The notes: generated from the letters alone by a model not told the origin. Shown: positions 36,633-47,314, counted from the first letter of the stretch. The stretch: DNA of 64,000 nucleotides from Phytoamicus setariae (GCF_016722925.1 NZ_JAEQNC010000006.1:248001-312000); one strand, 5' to 3'. A program made the numbers and translations.

Positions 36633-37826
36633 ATGGCAATTGGAGCCGCAGAGCGGGGCGGTACAAACCGTCCGGCGCAATCGCTGCTATACAATCCGGA
36701 ATTGCGTCGGTTCGTGTACCAGACGCTGACTATCGTCTTCATCGTCTGGCTCGTCTGGTACGCCTGGACCAACGCGACGCAGAACCTTGCCAAGGCGAAC
36801 ATGACGGCGGGTTTCGGCTTCCTCAATGGCCGCGCCGGTTTCGATATCGCCCAGACGCCGATCGCCTATTCAAGCGACTCGACTTATTTTCGAGCTCTGG
36901 TGCTGGGCCTGGTAAATACCATTATCGTCGCGGTCTGCGGCATCGCTACGGCCACGGTGGTCGGCTTGCTGGTCGGCATGGGTAGACTTTCCAGCAACTG
37001 GCTGATCGCCCGGCTATCGACCGTCTATGTCGAGGTATTCCGCAACATCCCGCCGCTGCTCGTCATCTTCTTCTGGTACAAGGGCGTGTTGTCGCTGCTT
37101 CCTGATGTAAAGCAGGCAATTTCGTTGCCGTTGTCGGTCTATGTCAGCAATCGCGGCATCTTTATGCCGGCGCCCGTCTTCAGCGAAGGATTCGGAGTTG
37201 TGCTGATTGCACTTGCCGTTGGCATTGTGGGAGCCATTATCTATACGCGCTGGGCCAACAAGAAGCAGATGGCAACTGGAAAGCGCCCTCCGGTACTTGC
37301 GATCAATCTCGCCTTGATCATCGGCCTGCCCTTGATTGCCTTCATTAATACGGGTTTGCCGATCTCCTTCGATCCCCCAATCCTCGGCAAGTTCAATATG
37401 AAGGGCGGCACGGTTGTCGGCCCGGAATTCCTGTCGCTCTACATGGCGCTGTCCTTCTATACGGCGGCTTTCATCGCGGAAATCGTACGCGCCGGCATCC
37501 GCGGCGTCTCCCACGGTCAGTCGGAGGCGGCGCATGCACTCGGCATCCGGCCGCGTCTGACCACCCGGCTTGTGGTGCTGCCACAAGCGCTGCGGATCAT
37601 CATTCCACCGCTCACCTCGCAATACCTGAACCTGACCAAGAACTCGTCGCTCGCGGTCGCCATCGGCTACGCGGACCTTGTGGCTGTTGGCGGCACCATT
37701 CTCAACCAGTCCGGCCACTCCATTGAAATCATTGCGATCTGGATGTTGGTTTATGTGTCGATCAGCCTGATGACATCGCTGTTTATGAACTGGTTCAACG
37801 CCAAGATGGCCTTGGTGGAGCGTTGA
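36633..37826 (+). CDS. aapQ: General L-amino acid ABC transporter permease AapQ
   Basis: A 397-residue inner-membrane permease with about eight helices. The long first periplasmic loop and the [20 protein letters not shown] segment are AapQ-like; the C-terminal binding-protein-dependent transport signature lies in [34 protein letters not shown] precedes the ATG. It pairs with AapM, whose gene starts right after its stop. Confidence 0.94.
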   Translation: MAIGAAERGGTNRPAQSLLYNPELRRFVYQTLTIVFIVWLVWYAWTNATQNLAKANMTAGFGFLNGRAGFDIAQTPIAYSSDSTYFRALVLGLVNTIIVAVCGIATATVVGLLVGMGRLSSNWLIARLSTVYVEVFRNIPPLLVIFFWYKGVLSLLPDVKQAISLPLSVYVSNRGIFMPAPVFSEGFGVVLIALAVGIVGAIIYTRWANKKQMATGKRPPVLAINLALIIGLPLIAFINTGLPISFDPPILGKFNMKGGTVVGPEFLSLYMALSFYTAAFIAEIVRAGIRGVSHGQSEAAHALGIRPRLTTRLVVLPQALRIIIPPLTSQYLNLTKNSSLAVAIGYADLVAVGGTILNQSGHSIEIIAIWMLVYVSISLMTSLFMNWFNAKMALVER

Positions 37827-37827
37827 G

Positions 37828-38982
37828 ATGACCGAAAACATCACCTATGTGCGCAAGCAGTTTCTCCCGCCGATCCAGCCACCGACCAACGACAGTTCGG
37901 CGTGGGGATGGGCCAGGCGGAATCTGTTCGCCTCGATCTCCGACACCATCCTTACGGTGGTGACAGCCATCATCGTGGTCTGGTTCGTCCTGTCTTCCAT
38001 TGATTGGCTGTTTCTATCCGCGGTCTGGACCGGGACTGATCGAACCTACTGTGCAACCCAAGTCCAGGGCGGAATCCAGCCCGATGGCTGGAGCGGCGCG
38101 TGCTGGGCCTATGTCGGCGACTGGTTTACCCAGTTCATGGTTGGCTCCTATCCGCGAGATCAACTCTGGCGTCCCATCTTGATCGCCGTCCTGTTCGTCG
38201 GGCTTCTGGTCCCTTTCCTGATACCCTCGGTACCCCGCAAGGGACTGAATGCCGTGTTGCTGCTGATCGCCCTGCCGATCCTCGCTTATATCCTGCTGCT
38301 TGGTGGCCGGTTTGGGCTTACCCATGTCGAGACGTCGAACTGGGGTGGCTTGATGGTCACCCTGATCTTGTCCTTCATCGGCATCGTCCTGTCGCTGCCC
38401 TTCGGCATCCTGTTGGCGCTCGGACGACGCTCAAAAATGCCGGTCGTCAGAATGGCAAGCGTCGGTTTCATCGAATTGATCCGCGGCGTGCCGCTGATCA
38501 CCGTGCTTTTCATGGCAAGCGTGCTTCTGCCGCTGTTTCTGTCGCCGGGCAACAACATCGACAAGTTCCTACGGGCGCTGGTCGGTGTGTCGATTTTCGC
38601 CTCTGCCTACATGGCCGAAGTCATTCGCGGCGGTCTGCAGGCGATTCCGAAAGGCCAGTATGAAGCCGGCGACGCACTCGGCCTGAACTATGCGCAGAAG
38701 ATGACGTTCATCATCATGCCGCAGGCGATCAAGCTGGTTATTCCCGGCATCGTCAACACCTTCATCGGCATGTTCAAGGATACGTCGCTGGTGTCGATCA
38801 TCAACATGTACGACCTGCTCGGCATGGTCAAAGCGAGCTTCGGCAATGCAAAGTGGGTCACGCCCGTGACGCCCTTGACCGGGCTAATTTTTGCAGGCTT
38901 CATATTCTGGCTGTTCTGCTTCGGCATGTCGCGCTATTCAGCATTCATCGAGCGGCGTCTCGATACCGGTCACAAGAGATAA
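37828..38982 (+). CDS. aapM: General L-amino acid ABC transporter permease AapM
   Basis: A 384-residue inner-membrane permease, the partner of AapQ. It has a long N-terminal portion (about 170 residues with three helices) before the transport domain, as is usual in AapM; the EAA loop is [28 protein letters not shown]. It begins 1 base after the aapQ stop, in a single transcript with aapJ, aapQ and aapP. Confidence 0.94.
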   Translation: MTENITYVRKQFLPPIQPPTNDSSAWGWARRNLFASISDTILTVVTAIIVVWFVLSSIDWLFLSAVWTGTDRTYCATQVQGGIQPDGWSGACWAYVGDWFTQFMVGSYPRDQLWRPILIAVLFVGLLVPFLIPSVPRKGLNAVLLLIALPILAYILLLGGRFGLTHVETSNWGGLMVTLILSFIGIVLSLPFGILLALGRRSKMPVVRMASVGFIELIRGVPLITVLFMASVLLPLFLSPGNNIDKFLRALVGVSIFASAYMAEVIRGGLQAIPKGQYEAGDALGLNYAQKMTFIIMPQAIKLVIPGIVNTFIGMFKDTSLVSIINMYDLLGMVKASFGNAKWVTPVTPLTGLIFAGFIFWLFCFGMSRYSAFIERRLDTGHKR

Positions 38983-38994
38983 GAGGGAAACAAC

Positions 38995-39768
38995 ATGGCC
39001 AATGCAGCCGCACAAAAAATGGTGGTGTCCAAGACGGATGTCGCGGTCGAACTCACCGAGATGAACAAGTGGTACGGCGAATTCCATGTGCTGAGGGATA
39101 TCAACCTCAAGGTCATGAAGGGCGAGCGGATCGTCATCGCGGGCCCGTCGGGTTCCGGCAAGTCGACGATGATCCGCTGCATCAACCGCCTCGAAGAACA
39201 CCAAAAGGGCCGGATCGTCGTCGACGGCATTGAACTCACCAATGATCTCAAGAAGATCGACGAGGTGCGCCGCGAGGTCGGCATGGTGTTCCAGCACTTC
39301 AACCTGTTCCCGCACCTGACCATTCTGGAGAACTGCACGCTGGCGCCGATCTGGGTGCGCAAGATGCCGAAGAAGCAGGCCGAGGAGATCGCCATGCATT
39401 TCCTCGCACGCGTCAAGATTCCGGAACAGGCCAACAAGTATCCGGGCCAGCTCTCAGGCGGCCAGCAGCAGCGCGTCGCCATTGCCCGCGCCCTATGCAT
39501 GCGTCCGAAGATCATGCTGTTTGACGAACCGACATCGGCTCTCGACCCGGAAATGGTCAAGGAAGTGCTCGACACCATGGTCGGGCTTGCCGAAGAAGGC
39601 ATGACGATGCTGTGCGTCACCCACGAGATGGGCTTTGCCCGCCAGGTGGCGAATCGGGTGATCTTCATGGACCAGGGCCAGATCGTCGAGCAGAACGAAC
39701 CGGGCCAGTTCTTCGACAATCCGCAGCACGAACGCACGAAGCTGTTCCTCAGCCAGATTCTGCATTGA
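38995..39768 (+). CDS. aapP: General L-amino acid ABC transporter ATPase AapP
   Basis: A 257-residue ATPase with Walker [10 protein letters not shown] (50-58), Q-loop, signature L-S-G-G-Q-Q-Q-R and Walker [15 protein letters not shown]; the switch histidine is in [10 protein letters not shown]. It energises the AapQM permease. In R. leguminosarum the Aap system takes up many L-amino acids and is needed for bacteroid metabolism; here that role is by homology. A shared terminator follows. Confidence 0.95.
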   Translation: MANAAAQKMVVSKTDVAVELTEMNKWYGEFHVLRDINLKVMKGERIVIAGPSGSGKSTMIRCINRLEEHQKGRIVVDGIELTNDLKKIDEVRREVGMVFQHFNLFPHLTILENCTLAPIWVRKMPKKQAEEIAMHFLARVKIPEQANKYPGQLSGGQQQRVAIARALCMRPKIMLFDEPTSALDPEMVKEVLDTMVGLAEEGMTMLCVTHEMGFARQVANRVIFMDQGQIVEQNEPGQFFDNPQHERTKLFLSQILH

Positions 39769-39828
39769 TCTGCCAAGGCTGGCCTCACAAGCCAGCCAGT
39801 TCCCAGCGCCAAAACATGTCCTAAATGA

Positions 39829-39861
39829 AAAGGGCCCGGCAGCATCGCTGCCCGGCCCTTT
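39829..39861. terminator. Bidirectional terminator between aapP and the IalB gene
   Basis: AAAGGGCC and GGCAGC on the left pair with GCTGCC and GGCCCTTT on the right across a 3-base loop, with one C-C mismatch in the middle. It has A-rich and T-rich flanks and stands between convergent genes. Confidence 0.7.
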
Positions 39862-39882
39862 CTAAATCGAATATCTACGCGC

Positions 39883-40515
39883 TTACTGCTGCTTGGCAGC
39901 GTTCTGCGCGTCCTGTAGCTTCTTGCGGGCTTCGTCAGCCTTCTTCTGCATTTCTTCCTGCAGCAGGCGCTGGCGCTCCTGCAGCTTGGACTGCTCCATG
40001 GCCGGGCCATCGAACGTGCCGGTGAAGCCCTCAAGCGAGATCTTGATCGGGTTCGGCATGCGCTGGAAGTTCACCGACGTGAACACCACTTCGTTACCCT
40101 TCTTCAGGCTGGCGATAACGCCATCCGTCAGTGGCAGTTCGGCGATGCAGAGGTCCGGCATACAGACGCCATACTCAAGCTTCTGGCCCTTGGCACCATC
40201 GATCTGCATCAGGATGCCCGGAGGGATAAGACGTGCCGGAGGAACGGAAACCTGCATGAACTTGCGGTTTACCTTGCCCGATACAGTCACCAGCGCTACG
40301 GCGGTGACGAGCTGTCCGGTGTTTGCGGTCATGACATTGCGGACCGAGCAGACGTCGCTATCGTCCTGCTTGTCGCAGATCTTGAACCAGCCCTGCGGCG
40401 TGGTCGGCGCCGGTGCATTCTGCGCGGATGCATAACCCGGTGCGGTGACCAGTGCCGCGGCGAAAGACGCAGCGGCGACCGTAGCGCGCATTGCAGTTTT
40501 GAATTCGAAGCTCAT
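39883..40515 (-). CDS. Invasion-associated locus B (IalB) family protein
   Basis: A 210-residue exported protein. The signal peptide ends near G-Y-A-S-A-Q (~31). The IalB domain (~40-165) contains paired cysteines in KICDK...DVCSVRN and GVCMPDLCIAEL. The last ~45 residues are a charged coiled-coil-like tail rich in Gln, Lys and Glu. The family takes its name from a Bartonella invasion locus, but members are widespread in free-living Rhizobiales, so no virulence role follows. GGGAAAACGCT precedes the ATG. It is convergent with aapP. Confidence 0.9.
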   Translation of the reverse strand: MSFEFKTAMRATVAAASFAAALVTAPGYASAQNAPAPTTPQGWFKICDKQDDSDVCSVRNVMTANTGQLVTAVALVTVSGKVNRKFMQVSVPPARLIPPGILMQIDGAKGQKLEYGVCMPDLCIAELPLTDGVIASLKKGNEVVFTSVNFQRMPNPIKISLEGFTGTFDGPAMEQSKLQERQRLLQEEMQKKADEARKKLQDAQNAAKQQ

Positions 40516-40796
40516 AGCGTTTTCCCGTCTCCTGAAATTCAGCGGCTAAGGCAGTCAAGCCGGTTGAAGCCGGAGCCCTCGTGCCGGTAAAATGAGGCAA
40601 ATACATGACCCCGTCATGTTTGGCCAACCTGTTACATTGGTGCATTTAATATATCCAGCGTTTCTTTCACCACAGGATGCGTTATTTTGGAGAATGCACG
40701 TAAAGCGTTGAATAAATGCCGCAGTCTTTGCCTAGGAGGCACGACAACCGGTTAGCGCCGGTTCCCACGCCTCCAATCTTGCTTTAGTCTTTGGAT

Positions 40797-42638
40797 ATGA
40801 ATCGCACCCCTCGCCTGTCCCAACACCTTGTCACCCTCAAAGCGCTGCTGATGCTGGCATTCGCCGCTTTTATCGCGCCTGCCGCCCTCGCTCAACCCGT
40901 CCATGGCATCGCCATGCACGGTACGCCCGCGTTGCCCGAGGATTTCAAGTTCTTTCCTTACGTGAACCCTGATGTGAAGAAAGGCGGTAGACTGGCCTTC
41001 GGTGTCGTCGGCACGTTCAACAATCTCAATTCCTTCATCCTCAAAGCCAAGCGCACCACGGCGCGCGGCATGTGGGATCCCGAGCTGGGCAACCTCGTCG
41101 TCGAATCACTAATGATGCGCTCGCGCGACGAGCCGTTTACAATGTACGGACTGCTAGCCGAGACCGTCGAATGGGACGACGCCCGAACCTACATCCAGTT
41201 CAATCTCAATCCCAACGCCAAGTGGTCGGATGGCAAGCCTGTGACGCCCGAGGACGTCATGTTCACCTTCGAACTGTTGCGTGACAAGGGCCGGCCGCCG
41301 TTCTCGACGCGCCTGAAGCGCGTGGCGAAGATGGAGAAGGTTGGCGAGCATTCGGTGAAGTTCACGTTCAATGAACTGGCTGATCGTGAGTTTCCGCTGT
41401 TGCTGGCTTTGTCTCCCGTACTCCCCAAGCATGCCACGAAGGTAGACGGTTTCGATGAAACCACGCTTGTGCCCCAGCTCGGCTCGGGTCCCTACCTCGT
41501 CAAGCAGGTCAAGCCCGGCGAGAAGATCGTCTACAAGCGGGATCCGAACTATTGGGCCAAGGACATTCCCTCGAAAGTGGGATTCGATAATTTTGACGAG
41601 ATCTCCATTGAATACTTCCTGCAGGAGAATACCCTGTTTGAAGCCTTCAAGAAGGGCGAGATTGACGTCTACAAGGAAGGCTCACCGAAAAAGTGGGAGC
41701 GGACTTACGATTTTCCAGCGGTCCGTTCCGGCGATGTCATCAAGGACACTTTCAAGCCCGGCCTTCCGGCAAACATGTATTCAATGGTCTTCAACACCCG
41801 GCGCCCCGTGTTTACCAATGCGAAGCTGCGTGAAGGTCTGACGCTGGCCTTCGACTTCGAATGGGTGAACAAAAATCTCTATGAAAATGCCTACAAGCGC
41901 ACGGAAAGTTTCTGGCAGAACTCTGTTCTGTCGAGCCTCGGGCGGCCGGCAAGCGACAAGGAACTGGCGCTGCTGGGCGAAGCGGCAAAGCGTATCGACC
42001 CGAAGATACTTGATGGCACCTACAGGCTTCCGGTGACCGATGCGACGGGCCGCGACCGCAAGGTGCTGAAACAGGCCTATGATCTGATGCGTGCGGCCGG
42101 CTACATGATCGATAACGGCAAGATGAGGGACAGCGCAGGCAAGCCCCTCACCTTTGAAATCCTGACCCAGAACCAGGATCAGGAGAGAATTGCGTTGGCA
42201 TATAAGCGCAGCCTGGCAGCACTCGGCATCGATATCTCCATCCGGACGGTCGATGACTCGCAATACCAGGAACGCACGCAGCGCTTCGATTTCGACATGA
42301 TCATGCGCACCTACGCGTCGTCGCTGTCTCCCGGCCTCGAGCAAACAACCAATTGGGGATCCGAATCAAGGGATGTGCAGGCCAGCGAGAACATGGCCGG
42401 CGTTGCCGATCCCGATATCGACAGGATGATCGAGAATATACTCAGCGCACGCACGGGCGAGGATTTCCAGGCGGCTGTACGCGCCCATGATCGTCTGCTT
42501 CTCGCTGGACACTATGTCATCCCCCTTTATCATATCGGGGAACAGTGGATCGCGCGCTGGAAGCGCATCGGCCACCCCGCTTATGTGCCCCTCTATGGCG
42601 CTCAACTTCCCACCTGGTGGGACCAAAGGGTTCAATGA
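40797..42638 (+). CDS. Orphan peptide/opine-type ABC substrate-binding protein (SBP family 5, YejA-like)
   Basis: A 613-residue periplasmic binding protein. The signal peptide ends at A-A-L-A-Q (~33). The SBP_bac_5 domain shows as F-N-N-L-N-S-F near the start, AKWSDGKPVTPEDVMFTFELL, and the C-terminal IPLYHIGEQWIARW. YejA-type receptors bind oligopeptides. No permease or ATPase gene is next to it. Its stop overlaps the start of a DsbA-type gene by 4 bases. The ATG at 40797 is preferred over a TTG two codons upstream. Confidence 0.88.
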   Translation: MNRTPRLSQHLVTLKALLMLAFAAFIAPAALAQPVHGIAMHGTPALPEDFKFFPYVNPDVKKGGRLAFGVVGTFNNLNSFILKAKRTTARGMWDPELGNLVVESLMMRSRDEPFTMYGLLAETVEWDDARTYIQFNLNPNAKWSDGKPVTPEDVMFTFELLRDKGRPPFSTRLKRVAKMEKVGEHSVKFTFNELADREFPLLLALSPVLPKHATKVDGFDETTLVPQLGSGPYLVKQVKPGEKIVYKRDPNYWAKDIPSKVGFDNFDEISIEYFLQENTLFEAFKKGEIDVYKEGSPKKWERTYDFPAVRSGDVIKDTFKPGLPANMYSMVFNTRRPVFTNAKLREGLTLAFDFEWVNKNLYENAYKRTESFWQNSVLSSLGRPASDKELALLGEAAKRIDPKILDGTYRLPVTDATGRDRKVLKQAYDLMRAAGYMIDNGKMRDSAGKPLTFEILTQNQDQERIALAYKRSLAALGIDISIRTVDDSQYQERTQRFDFDMIMRTYASSLSPGLEQTTNWGSESRDVQASENMAGVADPDIDRMIENILSARTGEDFQAAVRAHDRLLLAGHYVIPLYHIGEQWIARWKRIGHPAYVPLYGAQLPTWWDQRVQ

Positions 42639-43303
42639 ACATGATCGACATCGAGATAGACATCATCTCCGACGTTGTCTGCCCGTGGTGTTATCTCGGC
42701 CAGCGGCGTTTGCAGCTGGCGCTTGGGCAGGTTGCTGACGATGTACGGGCAAGCGTCCACTGGAAGCCATACCAGCTCGATCCGAATGCGCCTGCCGAAG
42801 GCTATGACGCCATGAAGCATCTCGCCGCCAAGCTCGGCGGTGTCGAAGCGGTGCGCCGATCGCATGAAATGCTTGGCAAGCTCGCCGCCGAAATCGATCT
42901 TCCTATCGCGCTGGAAAAGGCGAAGGTGTTTCCAAACACGCTCGATGCGCACCGGCTCATCCATTGGGCAGGCCTTATTGGCGCCGACCTGCAGGATCGC
43001 GTGGCGCATGCACTCTTCCAAGCCAATTTCGTCGATGGGCTCGATGTCGGAGATCAAAGCGTGTTGGCGAAGATCGCCGCTGATTGCGGGATGAACGGCG
43101 CTGACGTTGCCGCCAAGCTGGCGTCAGATGCAGATCGGGACCATGTTCAAGCTGAAATTGCCAATGCGCAGCGGATGGGCGTGACCGGCGTGCCATGCTT
43201 CATCGTCGACAGGCAATATGCCATTACGGGTGCACAATCGGTCGAGGTGTTCGTCAACGCTCTCAGGCAGATCGCCGAACTCAAGCGCAAGGCGGCTCAA
43301 TAG
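42635..43303 (+). CDS. DsbA family oxidoreductase (FrnE-like)
   Basis: A 222-residue thioredoxin-fold protein with the redox motif C-P-W-C at about residues 16-19 (DVVCPWCYLG) and the cis-proline region G-V-T-G-V-P-C-F near residue 180. There is no signal peptide, so it is probably cytoplasmic like FrnE/2-hydroxychromene-type members. The ATGA overlap with the preceding binding-protein gene indicates translational coupling; the frame from 42545 is only read-through of that gene. Substrate unknown. The stop codon lies inside a small hairpin. Confidence 0.87.
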   Translation: MNMIDIEIDIISDVVCPWCYLGQRRLQLALGQVADDVRASVHWKPYQLDPNAPAEGYDAMKHLAAKLGGVEAVRRSHEMLGKLAAEIDLPIALEKAKVFPNTLDAHRLIHWAGLIGADLQDRVAHALFQANFVDGLDVGDQSVLAKIAADCGMNGADVAAKLASDADRDHVQAEIANAQRMGVTGVPCFIVDRQYAITGAQSVEVFVNALRQIAELKRKAAQ

Positions 43304-43308
43304 CCGCC
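43291..43308 (+). terminator. Hairpin spanning the DsbA-type gene stop codon
   Basis: GGCGGCT pairs with AGCCGCC around a 4-base loop that holds part of the stop codon; CCGTTGTTCTT follows. Only 38 bases separate this gene from the convergent mfd, so it may terminate transcription. Confidence 0.4.
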
Positions 43309-43341
43309 CCGTTGTTCTTGATCTGGTGCGATCCGGCTATC

Positions 43342-46300
43342 TCACCCCTGCCCGGCAATCTCGGCCAGTTGCGTCATCAGCATCGCCGCTGCGGCCATGC
43401 GTTTTTCGGGCTTCGGCAGATCGCGTGCCAAGAACATCGAATGATCCGGGCGGATCTTTGCCAGCGTGCCCTGCTTGGCGATGAACGCGACGAGCCCAGC
43501 CGGATTGGGGAAGATCTTGTCGCGGAACTGCACCACCAGGCCCTTGGGTCCCGCTTCCAGCTTCTCGACATTGGCCATGCGGCAGAGCGTCTTGATGTAG
43601 ACGACCTTGAGCAACGCTTCGACTTCGGCCGGCATCGGCCCGAAGCGGTCGATCATCTCGGCGCCGAAACCGTCGATTTCCTTGAGGTCCTGCAGTTCCC
43701 CGAGACGACGATAGAGTCCCATGCGTAGATGCAGGTCGGGCACATAGGCTTCCGGGATCATCACGGAGACGCCGACGACGATCTGCGGCGACCAGCCGGA
43801 ATCCTGCACCTGCTCGTCACCCTTGATTTCGAGCACCGCTTCTTCCAGCATCTGCTGGTAGAGCTCGAAGCCGACTTCCTTGATGTGGCCGGACTGTTCG
43901 TCGCCGAGCAGGTTCCCTGCGCCGCGCAGATCGAGATCGTGGCTTGCGAGCTGGAAGCCCGCGCCGAGCGTGTCGAGCGACTGCAGCACCTTCAGGCGCT
44001 TGTCGGCCATGGTGGTCAGCGTCTTGTTAACAGGCAATGTCAGCAGCGCAAATGCTCGCACCTTGGAACGGCCGACGCGGCCACGGATCTGGTAGAGCTG
44101 TGCGAGGCCGAACATGTCGGCGCGATGGACGATCAGCGTGTTGGCGGTCGGCACGTCCAGCCCGGATTCCACGATCGTGGTCGAAAGCAGCACATCGTAC
44201 TGGCCGTCGTAGAACGCATTCATGATGTCGTCGAGCTCGCCCGGCGGCATCTGTCCATGGGCGACGGCGACCTTCAGTTCCGGCACCACTTCGCGCAGGA
44301 AGATGTGGATCTCCTCGAGGTCGGCGATGCGCGGGCAGACATAGAAGCTCTGGCCGCCGCGGTAATGCTCGCGCATCAGCGTCTCGCGGATCACCAGCGG
44401 ATCGAACGGCGAGACGAAGGTCCTGACAGCCATGCGGTCGACCGGCGCCGTCGTGATCAGCGACAGTTCGCGAACGCCGGTCAATGCCAGCTGCAGGGTG
44501 CGCGGGATCGGCGTCGCGGAAAGCGTCAGCACGTGAATGTCCGACTTGAGTTCCTTGAGCCGCTCCTTGTGCTTGACGCCGAAGTGCTGCTCCTCATCGA
44601 CGACCAGCAGTCCAAGATTGGCAAATTTTACACCGGTGCCGAGCAGTGCATGCGTACCGACGACGATGTCGAGCTTGCCTTCGGCCATCTCCTTCTTGGT
44701 TTCGTTCAGCTCCTTTGTGCCAACCAACCGTGACGCCTGACGGATTTTGAGCGGGAAACCCCGCAGGCGCTCGGAGAATGTCTTGAAATGCTGCCGCGCA
44801 AGCAGCGTGGTCGGCACCACGACCGCGACCTGCGCGCCGTTCATGGCGGCAATGAAGGCGGCGCGCAGCGCCACTTCCGTCTTGCCGAAACCGACGTCAC
44901 CGCAGATCAGCCGGTCCATGGGGCGCCCGGCGCCCAGATCGTCGCGCACCGCATCGATGGCATTGGCCTGGTCGTCGGTTTCGTCATAGGGGAAGCGTGC
45001 GGCAAACTCGTCATAGAGCCCTTCGGGGGCGGCAAGCACGGGCGCCTGGCGCATGGTGCGCTCGGCGGCGATCTTGATCAGGCCCGCGGCCATGTCGAGC
45101 AACCGCTTCTTCAGCTTGGCCTTGCGCGCCTGCCAGGCAACGCCACCCAGCTTGTCTAGCTGAGCCTCGGTCTGCTCGGAACCGTAGCGCGACAGCAGTT
45201 CGATGTTTTCAACCGGCAGGAACAGCTTGTCGCCGCCGGCATATTGCAGTTCGAGGCAGGCACGCGGTGCGCCCGCCGCCTCGATCGTCACCAGCCCGAT
45301 GAACTTGCCGATACCGTGCTCGGCATGGACGACAATGCTGCCTTCCTCGATTGCCGAAGCCTCGGAAATGAAATCGGCGGCACGTCTCTTGCGCTTGGAA
45401 CGGCGGACAAGCCGGTCGCCGAGAATGTCCTGCTCGCCGATGACGACCAGCGGCCCGCTCTCGAAACCGTTTTCGAGCGACAGCACCGCAGCGCCCGCTT
45501 CACCGATCTTCAGCTTGAGGGCAGCATGTAGGCTGGCGACCGGGACCACTCTCTCCAGTCCGTGTTCGCCGAGAACCTGCAGCAGCCGGTCCAGCGAGCC
45601 TTCCGACCAGCCGGTGACCAGCACCTTGTTGCCTTTGGCGCGATGGTCGGCGATGTGGCGGACGGCAGCGTCGAAGACGTTGATGCGTTCTTCGCCTTGC
45701 GCTTCACCGGCTTTTGCCCATCGCATGCCGGGACGTGCCTCAACTGTGATGACCTTGCGCGCCTCGCCTTCCGGCTCGTTGAACGGCGTCAGGCGTATGG
45801 CGCCATGCGCCCGCAGCCCGAGCATCACCTGCTCGCCGGAGAGATAGAGCTGGTCGGGAGGCACCGGTTTGTATGGCGCGCCCTGGGTCATGCCCTTGTG
45901 TTGCTTGCCGCTGTCGAGACGGGCCTGGTAGTAATCCGAGATCAGCGTAAAGCGCTCGTTGACCGCTTCCTGAAGATTGTGGTCGATGACGATGCGGAAC
46001 GCGCCGAGATATTCGAACAGGGTTTCGAGCTGCTCGTAATAGAGGGGCAGCCAATGTTCCATACCAGCAAAGCGCCGCCCTTCGGAAATCGCCAGATAGA
46101 GCGCGTCGTCGCGTGTTGCCGCACCGAACAGGGTCAGATAATTCTTGCGGAACCGGCTGATCATCTCCGAATTGAGCGATACCTCGCTCATCGGATTGAG
46201 TTCGATCGATTTTGCCTGACCCGTTGTCCGCTGGCTGAGTGGATCGAAGTAGCGGATGGTTTCCAGCGTATCGCCGAAGAAATCCAGCCGCATCGGTTGC

Positions 46301-46842
46301 TCCGACCCCGGCAGGAAGACATCGAGGATGCCGCCGCGCACGGCGAATTCACCGACCTCGTGGACAGTTGCGACGCGGTCGAAGCCGTTTTTCTCCAGCC
46401 GTGAAGCGATGTCCTCCATGCGCATCGTCGCACCCGGCCGGGCGGAAAAGCCCATTGCCGCGATCGCATCGCGCGGTGGCAGCTTCTGCACGATGGCATT
46501 GACCGTCGTCAGCACGATCGCCGGATGCGGCTTGGAGGCATGCTGGATCAGCCCGGAAAGTGCGGCCAGTCTCCGCGCGGAGACATCGGTGCCGGGCGAA
46601 ACACGGTCGTAAGGAAGGCAATCCCAGCCGGGCAGGCTCAGAACCGGGATTTCCGGCGCATGAAATGCCAGCATCTGTTCAATATCCGCCATATGCTGAC
46701 CATCCGACAACACATAGGCGATCGGCTTGCCGGTGGCGGCAAGTTCGGCAAGCACAAGTGCTTCCATGCCGGGCGGAATATTGGCGAGGGTGAAACTCTT
46801 GTCATCCCCCAGGATTTTCTTGGGATTGAAATCCGGGATCAT
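43342..46842 (-). CDS. mfd: Transcription-repair coupling factor Mfd
   Basis: An 1166-residue DNA translocase that removes stalled RNA polymerase and recruits UvrA. In order it has the UvrB-like N-terminal domains (1-~330), the polymerase-interaction (CarD-like) domain (~490-580), a RecG-like helicase core with G-D-V-G-F-G-K-T (~647) and D-E-E-Q-H-F-G (~749), and the C-terminal TRCF domain (~1010-1120). Length is normal. It follows sdhE on the same strand by 65 bases. The ATG at 46842 begins MIPDFNPKKI. Confidence 0.97.
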   Translation of the reverse strand: MIPDFNPKKILGDDKSFTLANIPPGMEALVLAELAATGKPIAYVLSDGQHMADIEQMLAFHAPEIPVLSLPGWDCLPYDRVSPGTDVSARRLAALSGLIQHASKPHPAIVLTTVNAIVQKLPPRDAIAAMGFSARPGATMRMEDIASRLEKNGFDRVATVHEVGEFAVRGGILDVFLPGSEQPMRLDFFGDTLETIRYFDPLSQRTTGQAKSIELNPMSEVSLNSEMISRFRKNYLTLFGAATRDDALYLAISEGRRFAGMEHWLPLYYEQLETLFEYLGAFRIVIDHNLQEAVNERFTLISDYYQARLDSGKQHKGMTQGAPYKPVPPDQLYLSGEQVMLGLRAHGAIRLTPFNEPEGEARKVITVEARPGMRWAKAGEAQGEERINVFDAAVRHIADHRAKGNKVLVTGWSEGSLDRLLQVLGEHGLERVVPVASLHAALKLKIGEAGAAVLSLENGFESGPLVVIGEQDILGDRLVRRSKRKRRAADFISEASAIEEGSIVVHAEHGIGKFIGLVTIEAAGAPRACLELQYAGGDKLFLPVENIELLSRYGSEQTEAQLDKLGGVAWQARKAKLKKRLLDMAAGLIKIAAERTMRQAPVLAAPEGLYDEFAARFPYDETDDQANAIDAVRDDLGAGRPMDRLICGDVGFGKTEVALRAAFIAAMNGAQVAVVVPTTLLARQHFKTFSERLRGFPLKIRQASRLVGTKELNETKKEMAEGKLDIVVGTHALLGTGVKFANLGLLVVDEEQHFGVKHKERLKELKSDIHVLTLSATPIPRTLQLALTGVRELSLITTAPVDRMAVRTFVSPFDPLVIRETLMREHYRGGQSFYVCPRIADLEEIHIFLREVVPELKVAVAHGQMPPGELDDIMNAFYDGQYDVLLSTTIVESGLDVPTANTLIVHRADMFGLAQLYQIRGRVGRSKVRAFALLTLPVNKTLTTMADKRLKVLQSLDTLGAGFQLASHDLDLRGAGNLLGDEQSGHIKEVGFELYQQMLEEAVLEIKGDEQVQDSGWSPQIVVGVSVMIPEAYVPDLHLRMGLYRRLGELQDLKEIDGFGAEMIDRFGPMPAEVEALLKVVYIKTLCRMANVEKLEAGPKGLVVQFRDKIFPNPAGLVAFIAKQGTLAKIRPDHSMFLARDLPKPEKRMAAAAMLMTQLAEIAGQG

Positions 46843-46907
46843 GCGGCGTGCTTTCTAAAAATCTTGACTCGAAAACGAAGTGCCCGGTGAAGCGGGACTA
46901 ACTGGCC

Positions 46908-47216
46908 CTACGAGTTCAAAACCCGCGATGCGAACGCCTCTTCGGGGCGAAATGCCGAGATCCGCGCAAAAAGCGGCGTGAGCAAACGCTCCGGCTTTTC
47001 CTGCTCGCCGCAGATCCACTTGAAAAGATCGTTGTCATCTTCCGACAAAATGCGCTCGAATTCTTCGAGTTCGGCATCTGCCATGCCGTCGATCTCGTTG
47101 TCGGCGAACTGGCCGAGGATCAGATCCATTTCGCGAATGCCCCGATGCCAGGCGCGAAACAGGGTACGCCTGCGGCGTGGGTCAAGTTCGGCGCTGGTGC
47201 GACTGGTGCCGGTCAT
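46908..47216 (-). CDS. sdhE: Succinate dehydrogenase assembly factor SdhE
   Basis: A 102-residue protein of the SdhE/SDH5 (DUF339) family that promotes covalent attachment of FAD to SdhA. The core R-G-I-R-E-M-D (RGxxExD) is at ~25-31, and LFKWICGEQE matches the second family motif. It lies upstream of mfd on the minus strand and is divergent from recG with a 98-base gap. No sdh gene is in the window. Confidence 0.92.
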   Translation of the reverse strand: MTGTSRTSAELDPRRRRTLFRAWHRGIREMDLILGQFADNEIDGMADAELEEFERILSEDDNDLFKWICGEQEKPERLLTPLFARISAFRPEEAFASRVLNS

Positions 47217-47314
47217 GTGTCAGATACTCACCGTTGAAATTTGAGCCCTCTATATCTCTTGGAAAGCGGCTTGTCAGCCTTGCAAATCAACGCTCAAGAA
47301 GATGAGATAGCGCA

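Noticed and set aside
42545-42634. Upstream extension of the DsbA-type protein by 30 residues
   Set aside because: These bases encode the end of the binding protein in another frame; the ATGA overlap at 42635 and the family N-terminus fix the start.
43729-44733. 334-residue frame opposite mfd
   Set aside because: Antisense shadow within the Mfd helicase core.
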